Shown here in pieces: positions 43,401 to 56,500 of a stretch of DNA of 64,000 bases (positions within the stretch are counted from its first letter, which is position 1; each line of letters begins with the position of its first letter). The notes below the pieces were generated by a model. It ran no database searches, had not been told where the DNA came from, and worked only from the letters and a program-made list of their open reading frames with translations. The stretch is taken from assembly GCF_028769735.1 (NCBI RefSeq), contig NC_088188.1, forward strand, positions 4,611,001 through 4,675,000. Reading direction: 5' to 3'. The position numbers were made by a program, and so were the translations under genes. Source of the stretch: Zonotrichia leucophrys gambelii. Taxonomy: Eukaryota > Chordata > Aves > Passeriformes > Passerellidae.

Positions 43401-46400
43401 GATTTAGAAGCTCTGCTCCCTCTCAGAAACCTGCCTAGCCTCCCTCAGAGGCTGTGCACAGGCTTGACATGACACCAGATAATGTTTGTGGGCTCTGGCA
43501 TAACCGGGGATTACTGCTCTGAAAAGGAGGACTTGCTGAAGTGGCTGTGGTTTAAGGAAGGATTTGAAAGGGGAGAGAAGTACAGAGGGAAACTGTTCTA
43601 GACACTAAGTCACATAAGAGAAGGCTTAAAAAGCAAGAGCAGGAGGAAATGAAGGGATCTGAAAAGGAAGGGATTTGGGATAAATGAGTGGAGGAGGAGG
43701 AGAAATGTCAGCTAGCAGTGAGATTACATGGGGCAACATGTGAGCTCCTTCAGCTCTTCTTCTTGGGGAGACTAAAGGGATGGGACAGGGGAGATGCACC
43801 AGTGAGCTCTGGGATGGCAGCAGGAGGGAAATGGGCAACCCCACACTCCTGATGGGAATTGAGGGAATTTGGTGGAATGACAGCACAGCTTGCTCAGATC
43901 CCAGGTCACTGATGGTGGGAACCTCTTACAGGCAGCTCCAGCTGAAACAGGGACCACAGTACAGCCAGTGGATTCCAAGCACCACCTGAGAGAGGTCAGG
44001 AGAGGCGTGGGAGGAGCAGGAAGCTGAGAGATGCTGGTGGAGGGTAATGGTGTAATGTTCACTCACCAGGCTGAATTAAACAGGGCTGGCTCTGTTCACA
44101 GATTTTCCTGCACTAGTTTGCACTGGTTATCACAGATAAGCCCCATTAATGCAACTCTCTTATGATGTTGGGAAACCTCAATAATGGAAATTAACTGCTC
44201 TGCATGGACAGATGAATGGAAGTTACACAACCCCTGCCTTATTTCCAAGAAGCAAAGCAATGTTGAGTGGGTGCAGCCAAATTTAATAGCTGTTATCAAA
44301 ACCAAGGAAAGGACTTCCATTCAGGAGGTAATCAGGAGAAAAGCAAGGACTTGGGAGCATTGCACAACCACAGCAGCTCTGGACTCACACCAACAGCAGC
44401 AACTCCAGTGCTGGAACAATGCACCAGCTTCAGTGCTTGACAGGCAGCCAAGGGCCTTACAAAACACCTCAAAAAGTTAATGCAAATCCATATTAGCAGG
44501 CCTATTAATGGCCTGTCATTGCCTGTCTGCAGATCACTATTTTGTGCCAGAAAGCTCTAGATTTCCTTAATCAGTTATCCTTAGCCCTAGTGGGATTCCT
44601 AAAATCTGAAGGACCAACCTCTTTTCTCCCCATTGAATCGCCATTCTCCCATTTCTGGCCTCAGTTTCCTCTTCCATTTAATGGGGACAACATCTTGTAC
44701 CTTCACTGTAGCCATGGGACATTCGTGTCCAACTCTTTTCAGAGCTGAATAACTCAAGCAGACGTTATTTTGAATTTCTTATTGTCTCAATTTTCGGTTT
44801 TAAACTGATTCTTACAATCTTTCACACACATGACAAAATGATCAAAAGCCATTTGCAGCTGGTTTTAAATCTGCACCAGACTTTACTGAAACCTGGTGTT
44901 TCTGCCCCATTTGCAGAGGACTTGGCAGGGAGGACAGGAGAAAAACTGCATTTCCCCTGTCTCTGCTCCCTTGTCTGTTAACATGAAACCTAAAATACTC
45001 CCCTCCATTTTGGATCAATGTCACATAACCTCATTTCCTCAGCTTAAGAAAAAGCCTTAGATTTTATATGTTGCACTAAAATATGTCAGCACTGCTCAGT
45101 TAATAAACAGAGCTAAATCAAAACCAGGCCCCAGTTCGTAGATCATGTGAGCAGTGTCAAACACGGGGAGTGATACCACAGCAGAGATGTAATGGACAGG
45201 CTCCTTAGCCTGGGTTTATGGCTGTGAAAGAGAAAAACCTGCTGTTCAGTCACTTCTCATTCACCAGAGGCTGTCACACAATCTCTCACAGCTTTTTGGG
45301 CTATGTTTATTTTTCCTGGGGTTCCCAAGGGCTCTACCTTCTGATCCCCCTGCAAAACCTCCTCTGTGACTACCCAAAGGACTAACCCCTGACTTACAGC
45401 CAGAACTTGAAGCTTTTACTGCACGTTAGAGCAGATCCTTACCTGATAAATCAGAATATCCCCCATCCATTTACACCCACAGAGGAAACAATTTTCACAA
45501 TTCAGAGGAACAAGGGCTTTATTTTCCTCTCTCTGTTGACTTTTCCTGTGTGGTGACTGCTGAAGCCAAGAAACTTCTCTCCCTCTCACTTGTCAGCAGG
45601 ACACCCCAGCAGCTTTCAGGGCTGGGATTCAGCACCTATGGCCACCCTGGGCTGGCAGCACCACTCGCTGCCACAGCCAGCCCACACTGCAGCTCCTATG
45701 GGCTCCTGGTGAAATTAAAGGAGTGAATCCCATCAAAGTGTCCTTGTTATTGCCACCTCCTGAGCAGCATCCTGAATTTGGGGGGAAACAATGAGGAACA
45801 TGTTCTAGAGGCTGTCACACGTGGCCATTCATTATTCCCATGTTTCTGAAGACCACCATGAGCAGACCCCCAGAGACCCCATTTACTGCCCCTCACACCT
45901 GAAACACGACCAATTCCTATGTACCTTTGGAGATTAATAGTGAAAAAGCTTCTCTCACTCACTGCTGGAAAGAAAATGTTTTTGGAAAGCTGTTCCTGTC
46001 ATTTGATATTGTCCAGTTTTTCCACTGAGAAAAGCCAAATGTGAAATCTACGGGCTGGTTCAGTTTTTCCCTTGGCAATACCCAGCTGAAAGCTGCTCAG
46101 TGTGTCCATACACCTCCTCCTGCTGCTCCTGAACACTGCCATGGATCAGCACAGGGGAGCCAGCCTGCTGCCAGAACCTGGCACTGTCCAGGGCCACCTG
46201 GGTGCTGTTCCCAGGGGGATACCTGAGGGACAAATCCCACACCAGCTATAAATGTGTGTATCAGGGAACATCCCAACTCTGGGAGAGAAGCACTACAACA
46301 ATGCAAGAACTCATCCCTGCCACTCCCAACTGAAAAACAGCCACCTAAAAGTTAGTTTGAGTTTGAACTTTCTGCTGTGGTGGATGCAGAGGGAAACTGG

Positions 46401-46630
46401 CACCTCTGGAGGGCCGTTCATCCCTTCCCAAGGTATCTGTCTGAGACAGGGAGGGTGGATTGATGCTGGAGGTGCCAGTGTCTTTCGACAGGGACTGCAA
46501 AAGGAGCCTTGATAATTATCTCAAACTTCTAGGCAGAGTCAGTTAAGGTGAATCTTTGTTGGACTGAAATCAGTGGTGGTTTTGCCTTTGCATTCAGTGG
46601 GGCTGGGTTTTCACCACGGTGATCTGAACA
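40451..46630. other. Intergenic, AT-rich unique DNA, no gene recognised
   Basis: 40900-42180 is strongly AT-rich with many ATTA/TAAT motifs and could hold regulatory sequence. 42200-44500 is more GC-balanced with scattered short frames of no recognisable family. Confidence 0.5.
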
Positions 46631-46639
46631 GATTAGAAA

Positions 46640-47230
46640 AGAAAAACAGAATAGGGAAACACATCTATAAGGGAATGAAATATTTATTTCCCCCGATTCA
46701 CAGAGAGCAATTAAGATATAAAGAGATTAGGGGAACTCTTCACAGTTACTGAGTGGGCTTATATTGAACAAGAAAGGAGGCTTTGGAGCCTGCAAAGCAC
46801 AACTTGAGCTCCCAGCCACCCTGCCTTCCTCCCAGGAAAAGCATCATGCAAATAAATGTGAGGAGGAAGGAATGGCGGCAGACATGCCATCTGGGAGGAT
46901 GATGGACAACAAGCTGACTAGGAATAAATAGCAAAATATAATAAATTCCAAGCCATGCCAACAGCAACTGTTGTGCTATGAATTAACAGTGCTATTAAAT
47001 GTTTACGCACACACTTCTGTCAGCACCTGTCAGCATTTATGCAATACATACGTTGGCAAATCTGTATTACGTTATTTCTTGCAACTGATCTGCATTAATG
47101 GTGCCCGTGCACATGTTCAAGCAAATTGCTACACTTCTTTTTTGACCTATCCATGTGCAAAGGGATTTTATGCCTATGCAGCAAATTCGAGGTTTGTGTG
47201 CCTGGCAGCAGAGCGAGGCTGGGGGATAGA
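46640..47230. promoter_or_regulatory. Candidate conserved noncoding element
   Basis: A non-repetitive block dense in ATTA-type homeodomain cores, TGACC/TGTCAGCACCTGTCAGC motifs and E-box-like CAGCTG/CACCTG sequences, without coding potential. It reads like vertebrate conserved enhancers by texture only. Conservation cannot be tested here. Confidence 0.2.
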
Positions 47231-50200
47231 GGGCAGCAAAGGAAAGAGAAAGAGGAGCAAGGAGGAACAAGGGACCTGGAAAGCCCCGGCCAGGGCTGGA
47301 GGATGCCTGAGGGGATGGTGGTGGGCTTAGGGCAAAGCTGGGTTCACCCCAAAGCAGGCCAGAGAAGGGGAGTCACACTATAAACATCCCTGAGCAGGGA
47401 GAAAAGGACAGAGGTGGGGGAAGCCCCAAAATCCAGCCCTAAGCTGCAACACACTTGGCCAGGGCTCCTGCTGAACTGTGCTGCAGGGAACAGTTTTGCT
47501 ATAGCCAGCAGCATGGACCACAGTGCTCTTCATTTAACATTCCCCCTCTGATTCCTTCTTTCTGCTCTCCCCTGCCTTCCCCCAGCCCCGGGTGCAGTAG
47601 CTGGGGTGGAGAAGAGAAAAATGTGTAATTAAGGGAGTTGCCACTTGCTAAAGCTGGAGCAAAAGAGAGGGTTTGTGGTGACAGGGCTAAATCTGGGACC
47701 CACCAGTGGCTGCTAATGATGAGAGCTGTGGTTGCTGAGCCACCCAGGCAGGAGCAGCGGCAGAAACACTGGTGGTTGCAAAAGGAGCTGTTGTGCCCCA
47801 CCTCTGCTCCATGGAGCAGATTTAGGAGCCTCAGGGACATGGGATGCACCAAACAGGGACTTGGGACAGCCCAGCAGACACAGGCAGGGCAGGGGGAATG
47901 GAAACAAGGTCACAAATGGTGTTTGATCCGGACATCCCAGCTCCCTGGCCAGGTTTAACCTGAGCACAGGGCTTGTGCCAGGGAATGCTGGCTCTGGCTC
48001 TGAGCTGGTGCTGCAGAGGAGGACAAACATTCAGTGCCTCACAGGGCTGCTGCAGGACATGGGAACTGCTCCTGTCTCCCTCTCCTCTTGTGCACAGACA
48101 CCATGAACCTTTGTCTTTTTACCCTCAGTTTATTTGAAGTACCAAAAGCAGGATTCAAACCAGCACACTTTTTGAGCTGCTCCTCCTGGTCTCATCAGGA
48201 GAGGTTTTTGTTGAATCTGAATCCCAGCCCTGCTCTGAGCTGTGGCAGGATGCAGGACAGGCAGAGTTGGCTGATACCAGCAGCCCAGAATTAATTATTT
48301 ATGTCCCTGTCCTCTTAATATAATTTGTGTATTACAAGACTGTTCAGGACAGAGGCAACAGCCATGGCAGGACCAAGCAGTGTGGAAGGAATGACAATCT
48401 GAGATCAGGTGCCCAAGGTGCCTGATAAGAGAATTCTCTCACTCTCCAAATCATTCAAATTCAGTAAAATCACAGCCCACATCACAAACCAGGTATAAAT
48501 TCAGGTATGACCATCTGCCATTACAAACCATGGCCAGAATTTATCATGCCCCCTCCTTAGGGATATTTCCAACCTTTATTTCCATCCAAATACGTATTTT
48601 ACAGGAAGTGTTGTAATTATTAACCCACAGTTACTCAAAAACAGAGTAAGTGCCACACAAGACCCCATCAAGCTCAGCTCAAACTCCTGATTTGCAAAGG
48701 CCATTTGTGCTCAGAAATCCAAAGTGTGTGTGGCCATTTTGCTGTGTGAATTAAACAGGATTCAAAGACAGCAGGGAGTGAAGAGATCTACCCTGGCCAT
48801 ATTTACCCTCAGCCAACCATATTAATTCATCACCTATATTCCTGTGTCTTTAAACACATGATTTTGACTCAAACTAAAGAAGGGCTTTTATACCTTACAT
48901 TGGAATTAACATGACAAGCGATTAGCAGATCATCAAGAATAAGACTTCTCTTAATAGTGCTAATAAAAAGGGAGATATTTTTAATGCAGCTCCTAGGATT
49001 AATAATTGCCTTTCTGATAGAGTCAGAATTTCCAGCATGAGCCATTCCCTCCATAGCCACAGGTGCAGGTGGATGAAGCAGCTCAGAGGAGCTGAAGTTG
49101 TTCACATTTTCCATGTAAAAGGGCACAGTAATTACAACTGATGAGGGTGCTGGAGCCAAAACACTGGGTCTTGGGGGGGGAAAAAACCCAGATTTGTAAT
49201 CAACAGGGGCAACCACAGGAGAATTTTGAAAATCTTGATTTAAAAGCACTTAGCAGTAGCATGCTATGCTCCTCCAGGTTCTGAGTACGAGGGCATTAAA
49301 GGAGAGGTAGGAAGTGTCCCTGGAAAGTGCTGCCATACAGGGGACTCTTCAGTGGCATTCACTGGGATTTTCAGTGCTCACACACCTGAAACTCATGGGG
49401 TTTCTTCTTCTGTTTAAGGAAGGCACAGAATATTTTAGTGCATCTCCAAGGTTAAGTGGAGAAGTGAAGAGGTTGTTGTTTAACATTCAGTTTTGAGGAC
49501 TGAAGTCAGCTCAAAGGGATAACAGCTCTACATCCCCATCCTGGAGCTGGAATATCCTTGCAAAACAGAAACATTGAGTTTAATAATATAAGTGTGGATT
49601 TGGGTCTTTAAATTGCTTTTGCTTTGCTGAAAAAGATGCAGAGATCTTGTCTTGATGATTAGCAAATCGATGGCACCTAAAAGCTGAATTTCCAAATGAG
49701 TTCAGCCCCCCAGTTTGCAGAGCAGCTTTGCAGCACAGAGTGATTTCTGTTTGTCTAAATGAGTTTTAAGATCCTTGGAAGTCTTTACTCCTGGTTGTGG
49801 GTTCTGCATACTTTAAAACACACCCCTGATCTCTTCTAACACACTGAACCCCGAGGAGAAATACCAGCAGGGTTAGAAACCACCACCAGATATATTTTGA
49901 GCTTGATTGCCTGTATTATCTTAACACCCTGTTGCTCCAAACCCTCTGAAAAGGACATATCTCATCTCTCTATTGTTATTACACCCAAAGGATATGTCTG
50001 CACCACAGTGCAGAGCTGCCCAAGCCTGAGCTCTCTGGAGCTGGAAGCAGCCTGGCTCTGGCAGGAGAATTTCCTCAGCAGGAGAATTTGGGCTGCTCCT
50101 GCCCTGCCGAAGGTGGCTGTGAAAAAGCAACAGGAGCTTGGCTTGACTCTTCTGGCAGCACACAAATGCAGCAGGGCAACCACTCCTGATTAGCTCGCTC

Positions 50201-52000
50201 CCACACCATCTGTTTTCCAGGAGTACATGGACTTTCTGGCACAGGGATTCCTGTCTGAGGATAGGAGCTTGTGTACAACAGTTTACCATAACCAGCAAAG
50301 CCGAGCTGACACTCCCTCCCTCAGAGACAGCAACAGTTTTGCTTGGGTTTTTTTTTGGTTTTTTTTTTTTTTTTTTTTGGGTTTTGGTAACCCTTTGCCT
50401 ATTTTGCATCTCTGGTATCACACTGCAGGGGGGCAGCTGCAGAGATTTCTGTGTGCTCAGGGCAGCTTTGCTGGCACAGAGTGGAGCATCTCGTGGGTAG
50501 GAGATGTTGAGGCCAGGCTGCCGTAGGAAGGGAAAGCTGATCCCCCCAACGTGAGCAGGTTTCACTGTGCAGCAGCTCTGGGGTGTGTGGCAGGGCTGCA
50601 GGATGAGGGGGTGAGGAGCTGCAGATCCCCCAGGAAGGCTGAGCCCAAGGCAGGAGCCTGCACAGCCCCTCAATCCTCACACTCCTCCCTCGGTCTGGCA
50701 GGGCTGGAGCAGCCTTAACACAATGCAGAACCCAGGCCAAAACCCAAAGCCACTCTGTCTGTCTAACCCTGTCTGGCAGTGGTGCAGTACATTATTACCT
50801 TCTGTAATTCCCCCAAGTTATTTAGGGCTGTCTCCTTATTATCTCGATATCTTGGCTCCCATAATAATTACAGACCCAGTTTTACAAGGGCAATTTTTTT
50901 TTCTTGATTAGTTTCCAGGATTCTGTTGTTGCATCAAAGCTGTGCTCGTTTTTGTGTATTCCTGACAGATGTCTACTGGGGGAATTACAGCATGGGCACG
51001 CAGAGAGGAAGCCATCCACGGTGAGATTAAGGAAACAAAGAGCAGTTCTGTGAATTTAAAGAAAAAAAAAAGGGCATTTCTCACGCATGTGATGCACACC
51101 CAGCTGGTCAGATGAGCACACACACACACACATTGGCACTTGATCTTCTGTGATTTCTCCCAGCTTTTGCCCACCCACAGCAAAACACGTACAGAAGTGC
51201 TGTAAGAACATCCTCTGCTCTGTGCAAGGGCAAGGAACAATTAAATGGAATTTGCCACGTCTAATTTCTTACTCTTTCTGCTTTAGCCAAACCTCTAGCA
51301 GACCTTCACAAAAGAGCTGGGCCTTAATTACACTTTTCATAGCAAGGAAACTTTGGTGAGAAGTAATGAAGTGGACAGTTAAAAGTAACTTGAGAAGCAG
51401 CTGAGCTGGGAATAAAGCAGAGGTCTGCAGAGCCCTTCCATCTTCACCACAAGCTCACGTGTCTGCTCTTCTCTAAACTCAGCCTGTCCACAGTCCTCTG
51501 TGATCTGCTGCCTTCACCAGGCCTTGGCCAAGAATAAATAACAACAACAAAACACCCTGGTTATTTGTACTACAGTGGTGCCTAAAAAAATACTAATTAT
51601 CCACAGCAGCGTGGTGCCTGCAGGCCTGAGGTGAGACTGGCACCCCATTGTGTGTTAGGTGTTACACAAAACAGGTTATAAAAAGATGGTCCCTGCCCTG
51701 GAGAGCTTATAGGCTAATTATGCAAGAGAAGGAGTGGGTGGAAACAAGTTCAGAGAGAGAGAGTGAGTGATTCAATATCTCCCACAGCAGAGCTGGCCAA
51801 GTTTCCTGGCCTCTGAACTGGAGCCTAACCCACACAGGTTCCTCACCCAGGAGGGTCCTGCTGCTGCCTCTTGGCCCCCAAGCCACCGACAGAGGCAACA
51901 GCTCCTGGCTCTGGAGCAGCCTGGGGATGTGCCTGGGTCACTGTCACACAGAGGTCAGGCCCAAGAGGGTGTCTGAACAGTGGGAAGAGCCACAGGGCCA
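47231..52000. other. Intergenic, no gene recognised
   Basis: Mixed-composition unique DNA. A T-rich run at 50348-50386 and a short CA repeat at 51115-51131 are the only simple sequences of note. The 250-codon minus-strand frame at 49921-50673 crosses the T-run (giving a Lys run) and has no domain I know; I treat it as chance. Confidence 0.55.
50348..50386. repeat. Poly-T tract
   Basis: A T-run of nearly 40 bp with two GG interruptions. It could be the poly(A) tail of a minus-strand retrocopy, but I see no recognisable retrocopy body to its left. Confidence 0.8.
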
Positions 52001-52418
52001 CCAGGATCCATCCCTGCCACCAGGAGCCATCCCTGCCACCAGGAGCCATCCCAGCCACCAGGAGCCATCCCTGCCACCAGGATCCATCCCTGCCACCAGG
52101 ATCCATCCCTGCCACCAGGAGCCATCCCAGCCACCAGGAGCCATCCCTGCCACCAAGAGCCATCCCAGCCACCAGGATCCATCCCTGCCACCAGGATCCA
52201 TCCCTGCCACCAGGATCCATCCCTGCCACCAGGAGCCATCCCTGCCACCAGGAGCCATCCCTGCCACCAGGATCCATCCCTGCCACCAGGATCCATCCCT
52301 GCCACCAGGAGCCATCCCAGCCACCAGGATCCATCCCTGCCACCAGGATCCATCCCTGCCACCAGGATCCATCCCTGCCACCAGCATCCATCCCTGCCAC
52401 CAGGATCCATCCCTGCCA
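52001..52418. repeat. Minisatellite, 19-bp unit x 22
   Basis: Exactly 22 units of 19 bp (CCAGGATCCATCCCTGCCA with AGGATC/AGGAGC and CCTGCC/CCAGCC variants). The absence of stop codons across 57 bp gives open frames of 147-226 codons in at least five frames on both strands; these are not genes. Confidence 0.97.
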
Positions 52419-52559
52419 GCAGCACTTCCAGCACAGCCAAGCCCTTTGCCATGCCAGAGTGTTTTCAGCCACTGCTAAAGGCCGGGCATGGGACTTGTTG
52501 GACAAAGAGCTCAATCTGGAATGGCAAGCCCTGTATGTTAAGGGCTGGTGATGAGTAGA

Positions 52560-53130
52560 TCAAACCATGTGTCAAATAAATCACCCACTCAGTCCAGAGC
52601 TATACATGAAAATACAATTAGAGATTAGCCCATGGAGTGCATAACTGGCAATACATCAGCTACAAATCATTTTAAAAGCATGTAGCTGATCTAGCCTCCT
52701 TAATTCCTGGAGTTGTTGATTCCAATTATCAGCAGCCAAGTAGCAAAAGGTTTTTTATCCCAGAAGATTTCTTACTTTTGGATACAATAAAAGTCAATTT
52801 ATTCGATGATTACTAGGACATGGGCAGTTAATAGGTTGAGTCTGTTCTTTCTCCCCTCAGATACTTCAGAGTGGATCCATTAACACATTTACAGAGTAGA
52901 CTTAAACAATAATAGTGCTGCTCCTTCTCTGGGGGTACCCAAACCAACCCACTTTTTGTACAGGGCTCTGGGATGTTTTTTACTATTACAGCTCCAGAGG
53001 AATTTACATAATTGGTTATGAATAATTTGTAACTTGTCTAAGAGTCTCCATGTAGCTATCTGATTTACTACAGCTTCCCACTCCAGAACCAGCAGAAGAT
53101 TTTAATACAGTTTTTAATTGCAAGATCATA
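52560..53130. promoter_or_regulatory. Candidate conserved noncoding element
   Basis: Unique AT-rich stretch with repeated TAAT/ATTA cores, TGATT/TCAAT motifs and no coding frame. Proposed only on sequence texture. Confidence 0.2.
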
Positions 53131-53483
53131 ATTTAAGCATATCAGTGCTGCGTGATGCAGATGGGATGTGAGACCAACTTCTCTCCACTGTACCTGGGAT
53201 CCAGCTCCACGAGGGCTGGGAGTGCTGCATGGCAGGCAGCAAACACTGCCCAAAGTGCAGACCTCTCTTCCCTCCTTTATGTGTTTGACTCCAAATTATC
53301 TGATTTTTGCAGGGAGGAATGAAGAAAAACCCTGGTGGTTTAGGTGCTAACCTCCTGCTGGGGGTGTTTGTGCTCAGGTGATCCCTCTGTGCACCTTTGG
53401 TCACTCCCTGAGTCTGAACATAAGAGCAATAATGCATCCTCCCCTTGGCTGAGGTGCTGGAATGCAGGCATGGAACACTCTTG

Positions 53484-53567
53484 GGATGGATGGATGGATG
53501 GATGGATGGATGGATGGATGGATGGATGGATGGATGGATGGATGGATGGATGGATGGATGGATGGAT
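53484..53567. repeat. (GGAT)21 microsatellite
   Basis: Twenty-one perfect GGAT units. The Trp/Met/Asp/Gly open frame on + and the His/Pro/Ser/Ile frame on - come from this array. Confidence 0.97.
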
Positions 53568-53599
53568 ACTCTAGGACCAGGTAGGGAACGCTCCAGGGA

Positions 53600-56500
53600 T
53601 GGATGGACACCCTAGGACCAGGTTTATAGGGAAATACAAATTACCTTCATCAGGGCTGGGGTGCTGGAGGAATTGACAATGCAGTACCAAAGATTTGGGG
53701 TTTGGACAGAAATCTGCATTTAAACTGCTCCTAAGCACTCTCTTTCAGGAATCTGTCCCTGTCATGCAGGCAGGGATAGATAAAATAATCTGATTTTTCA
53801 TGGGTACAGTTAGGTCTCTTGCCTTATAGAAATCAGAGCTCAAGGCCAGCAGCTGAGGCAGCCTGAAAGCAGTGAAACTGGGAGAGCCCCTGCACAAAGG
53901 GTGTGTGCCATGGCCTGAGTGCTCCTCCCCACCAGGGCTTCACCCTGGGCCAGGTGTGCTCTGCTCTGTGCCCCAGGTGTGCTCTGGTGTCTCAGGGATG
54001 AGATTCCCATGGCAAACCTTGACCTGGATCTGGGAATTCTCCTTTCCCTACAGGAACCAGCTTTCTGTGCCAAAACCTCCATCCAGTTTGGGAGAAATCA
54101 GCCATCAGATCCAGAGTCACTGAGCACCACGGGCTGACTGCACTGGCTCTGCTTCCTAAGAAAATGGCACCAGAAAAAAGATTCCACATTTTCACTCACT
54201 TGGAAGGGAGTCTAAAGCACAAGACTGCTACAAACTTTCTCTCATTTTTTCCCTATACAATTTTTTGCTTCAGCAAATGGAATTTAGGACTGGGTCACTG
54301 AATCAAATTGCTTGCTCCCACAGGAAGCCTCTTCATGTAGCCCATTTAATTATTAATATTTCTGCCCCCCAGTTCAACAAAATCACAGGAACATTCCTAT
54401 ATTTGTTTAACTTGAGGCAACTGCTAATATTCAGCTGCCTCCAAGCGGCATTTCCAAGGACAGAGGCCATGCTGGTGTGCCTTACAAAACACTGGTTTAA
54501 TAAAATATGTTATATCTCTTTCTCCAAATTTCACTATGCAAAGGGTAAATAATTGCTTAAACTCAGTGTTTAGTCAAGAGAGCATAAGCTTCATTGAGGC
54601 AAGTCCCCAGTGAGACTTAAGGACATGCCTAAATGCTTTCTCTGATTTGGGGACTGAACAACTAATTGGCCTTTGTTATGATAGGGCCTTTACTGGATTT
54701 TTCTCCTTCAGCTACACTTTCTTTTAAAAAAATTAATCCCATCAAACTACTGAAAGAACCACCTCACTTCCTTCAAGTTTCTTCCCAACATGTATAAAAA
54801 AGATGGTTTATTGTCCTCAAACCAAACCCCTTCCAGCCTGTCAAAACCTTTCTGTAAGGCAGCAGCGAGCTGAATAATACATTTCACATTAAATTACACA
54901 ACTGTGTCATCGGGCTAACATTAAAGGTAAGTCATTAATAAAAAGAGAAAATAAAGTGGTCCTTAATTATACAAGACATTAAAAGGCTGAGTGTTTTGCT
55001 CCTGCAGCACCCTCACTTTGTGAGGATAAACGTTTTAAGAGCAGTGTGAAGTTTTCTGGGTGGAAATCCCTGCACTGCTAATGCAGCTCCTGCTGCAGCT
55101 GTGTCCTCGTGCCCCTCCTCAGGGCCAGGCCTGTGCACAAAGCCAGTTTTTAAACCCCCAGCCCCCTCACACATGGGGTTCAGCTTTCGTTTTGTTATTG
55201 ATGGGGGATGTGTTCAAAAGGCTCAGGTGAAAGCACTTAATAGCTAAACCCCATTGATTTTCTGTAAAAATAGCACATCTTGGTGCTTCTGACAAACATC
55301 CCAACACACTTTGGAACCTGGAGCCTGACAGGATAAAGCCAAAGGAGCACAGAGGGAATCCAGGCATGGAAAGCTCAGTGTTAGGGCCAGGTGATGAGGA
55401 TGGAGAAGGGAGAGGGAGGCACTTGCAGGCTCACAGCCCCTTGTGCCTCAGCACAGGATCAGGGACACGCCGTCCCTCCTGCTGCCCAGCTCCCAGGTAA
55501 ATCCACCTGGGAATCCCCACAGCACTTCTTCAGCCTCCAAACCCACGTGGGGACAGGCTGCCTTCTGCACATCTCCATGCACGATCCCTGCACCCTGTTC
55601 TGATACCTGTTCTGTACCCTGCAAGGGACAGCAGAAACTCCTTGGAGCTCAACTCCTCCAGGAAAACCACAGCTTTAAACCTTTTGGGGACTGCCATATT
55701 TTTTGTTTTGCCTGCAGAACACCTTTTCCCAGCAGAACAATCCTCTCTGCATTCCCTCCTGGCTCCTCCTTTCCCCTCCAGCTCCCAGAAATGCAAAGTT
55801 CCTGCACTGAGACCCCGCTGCTCCTCAGGGAATGAGCCAGCCTAGCCCTGGGGCACAGGACTGACACAAACACCGCTCTGGGAGGCTCCCTGGGAATTCC
55901 TGGGGGTCCTTTCCAACTCTGAGCTGGGATAGAGCTCCCAGGCAGGACCCCCAGCCCTCCTGCATGCCCTGCACAGCTCCCATGGGATGCCCAGAGCCAC
56001 CACCTGGCATCTGTGCAGGGATAACAGGGAGGGTGCCACAGCAAAAGCTTGGGAAAAGAAGGGTTAAGGACACCCGGGAATATCCGTGCCTGGTGCTAAG
56101 GATAACCCTCCCGTGCCCACAGAGCTCAGCTAAGTGCAGGAACTTTGCATTAACCTGCTTTTGAGGACTCCAGTCAGGTAGGCTGCGGATCCTTCCCCGG
56201 GGGCGGGTGGAGCCCGACTGCTCCAACAAAAACAAATTGCAAGGAAAATTTCCAAGGAAACATGAAAGGTTGTGAAAAAGTGTCGGTTTGTGTGGAAAAT
56301 TTTTGTCCTATTTTTCCTGAAAAACCAAATACCTAAAAACAAAAGTATTTTTTGGCCAAACCCCTGAGTTTTTCAGTATTTGAATTTCTGAACCATGAAA
56401 GAAGCACTTTTCTTGGGAACGGCAGATCAAAAAAAATCCCCCTAAAATTAATTTCCTTTTAGTTTGCATTTAAATTGTCTACTTTATTATGGCATTCATT

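Noticed and set aside
49921..50673. 250-codon minus-strand open frame
   Set aside because: It crosses a poly-T run, giving a Lys run, has no known domain, and codon choice looks random; no splice or promoter evidence.
51843..52558. Open frames of 147-226 codons on both strands
   Set aside because: They are produced by the 19-bp minisatellite, whose three-unit cycle lacks stops in most frames; no domain, start context or splice support.
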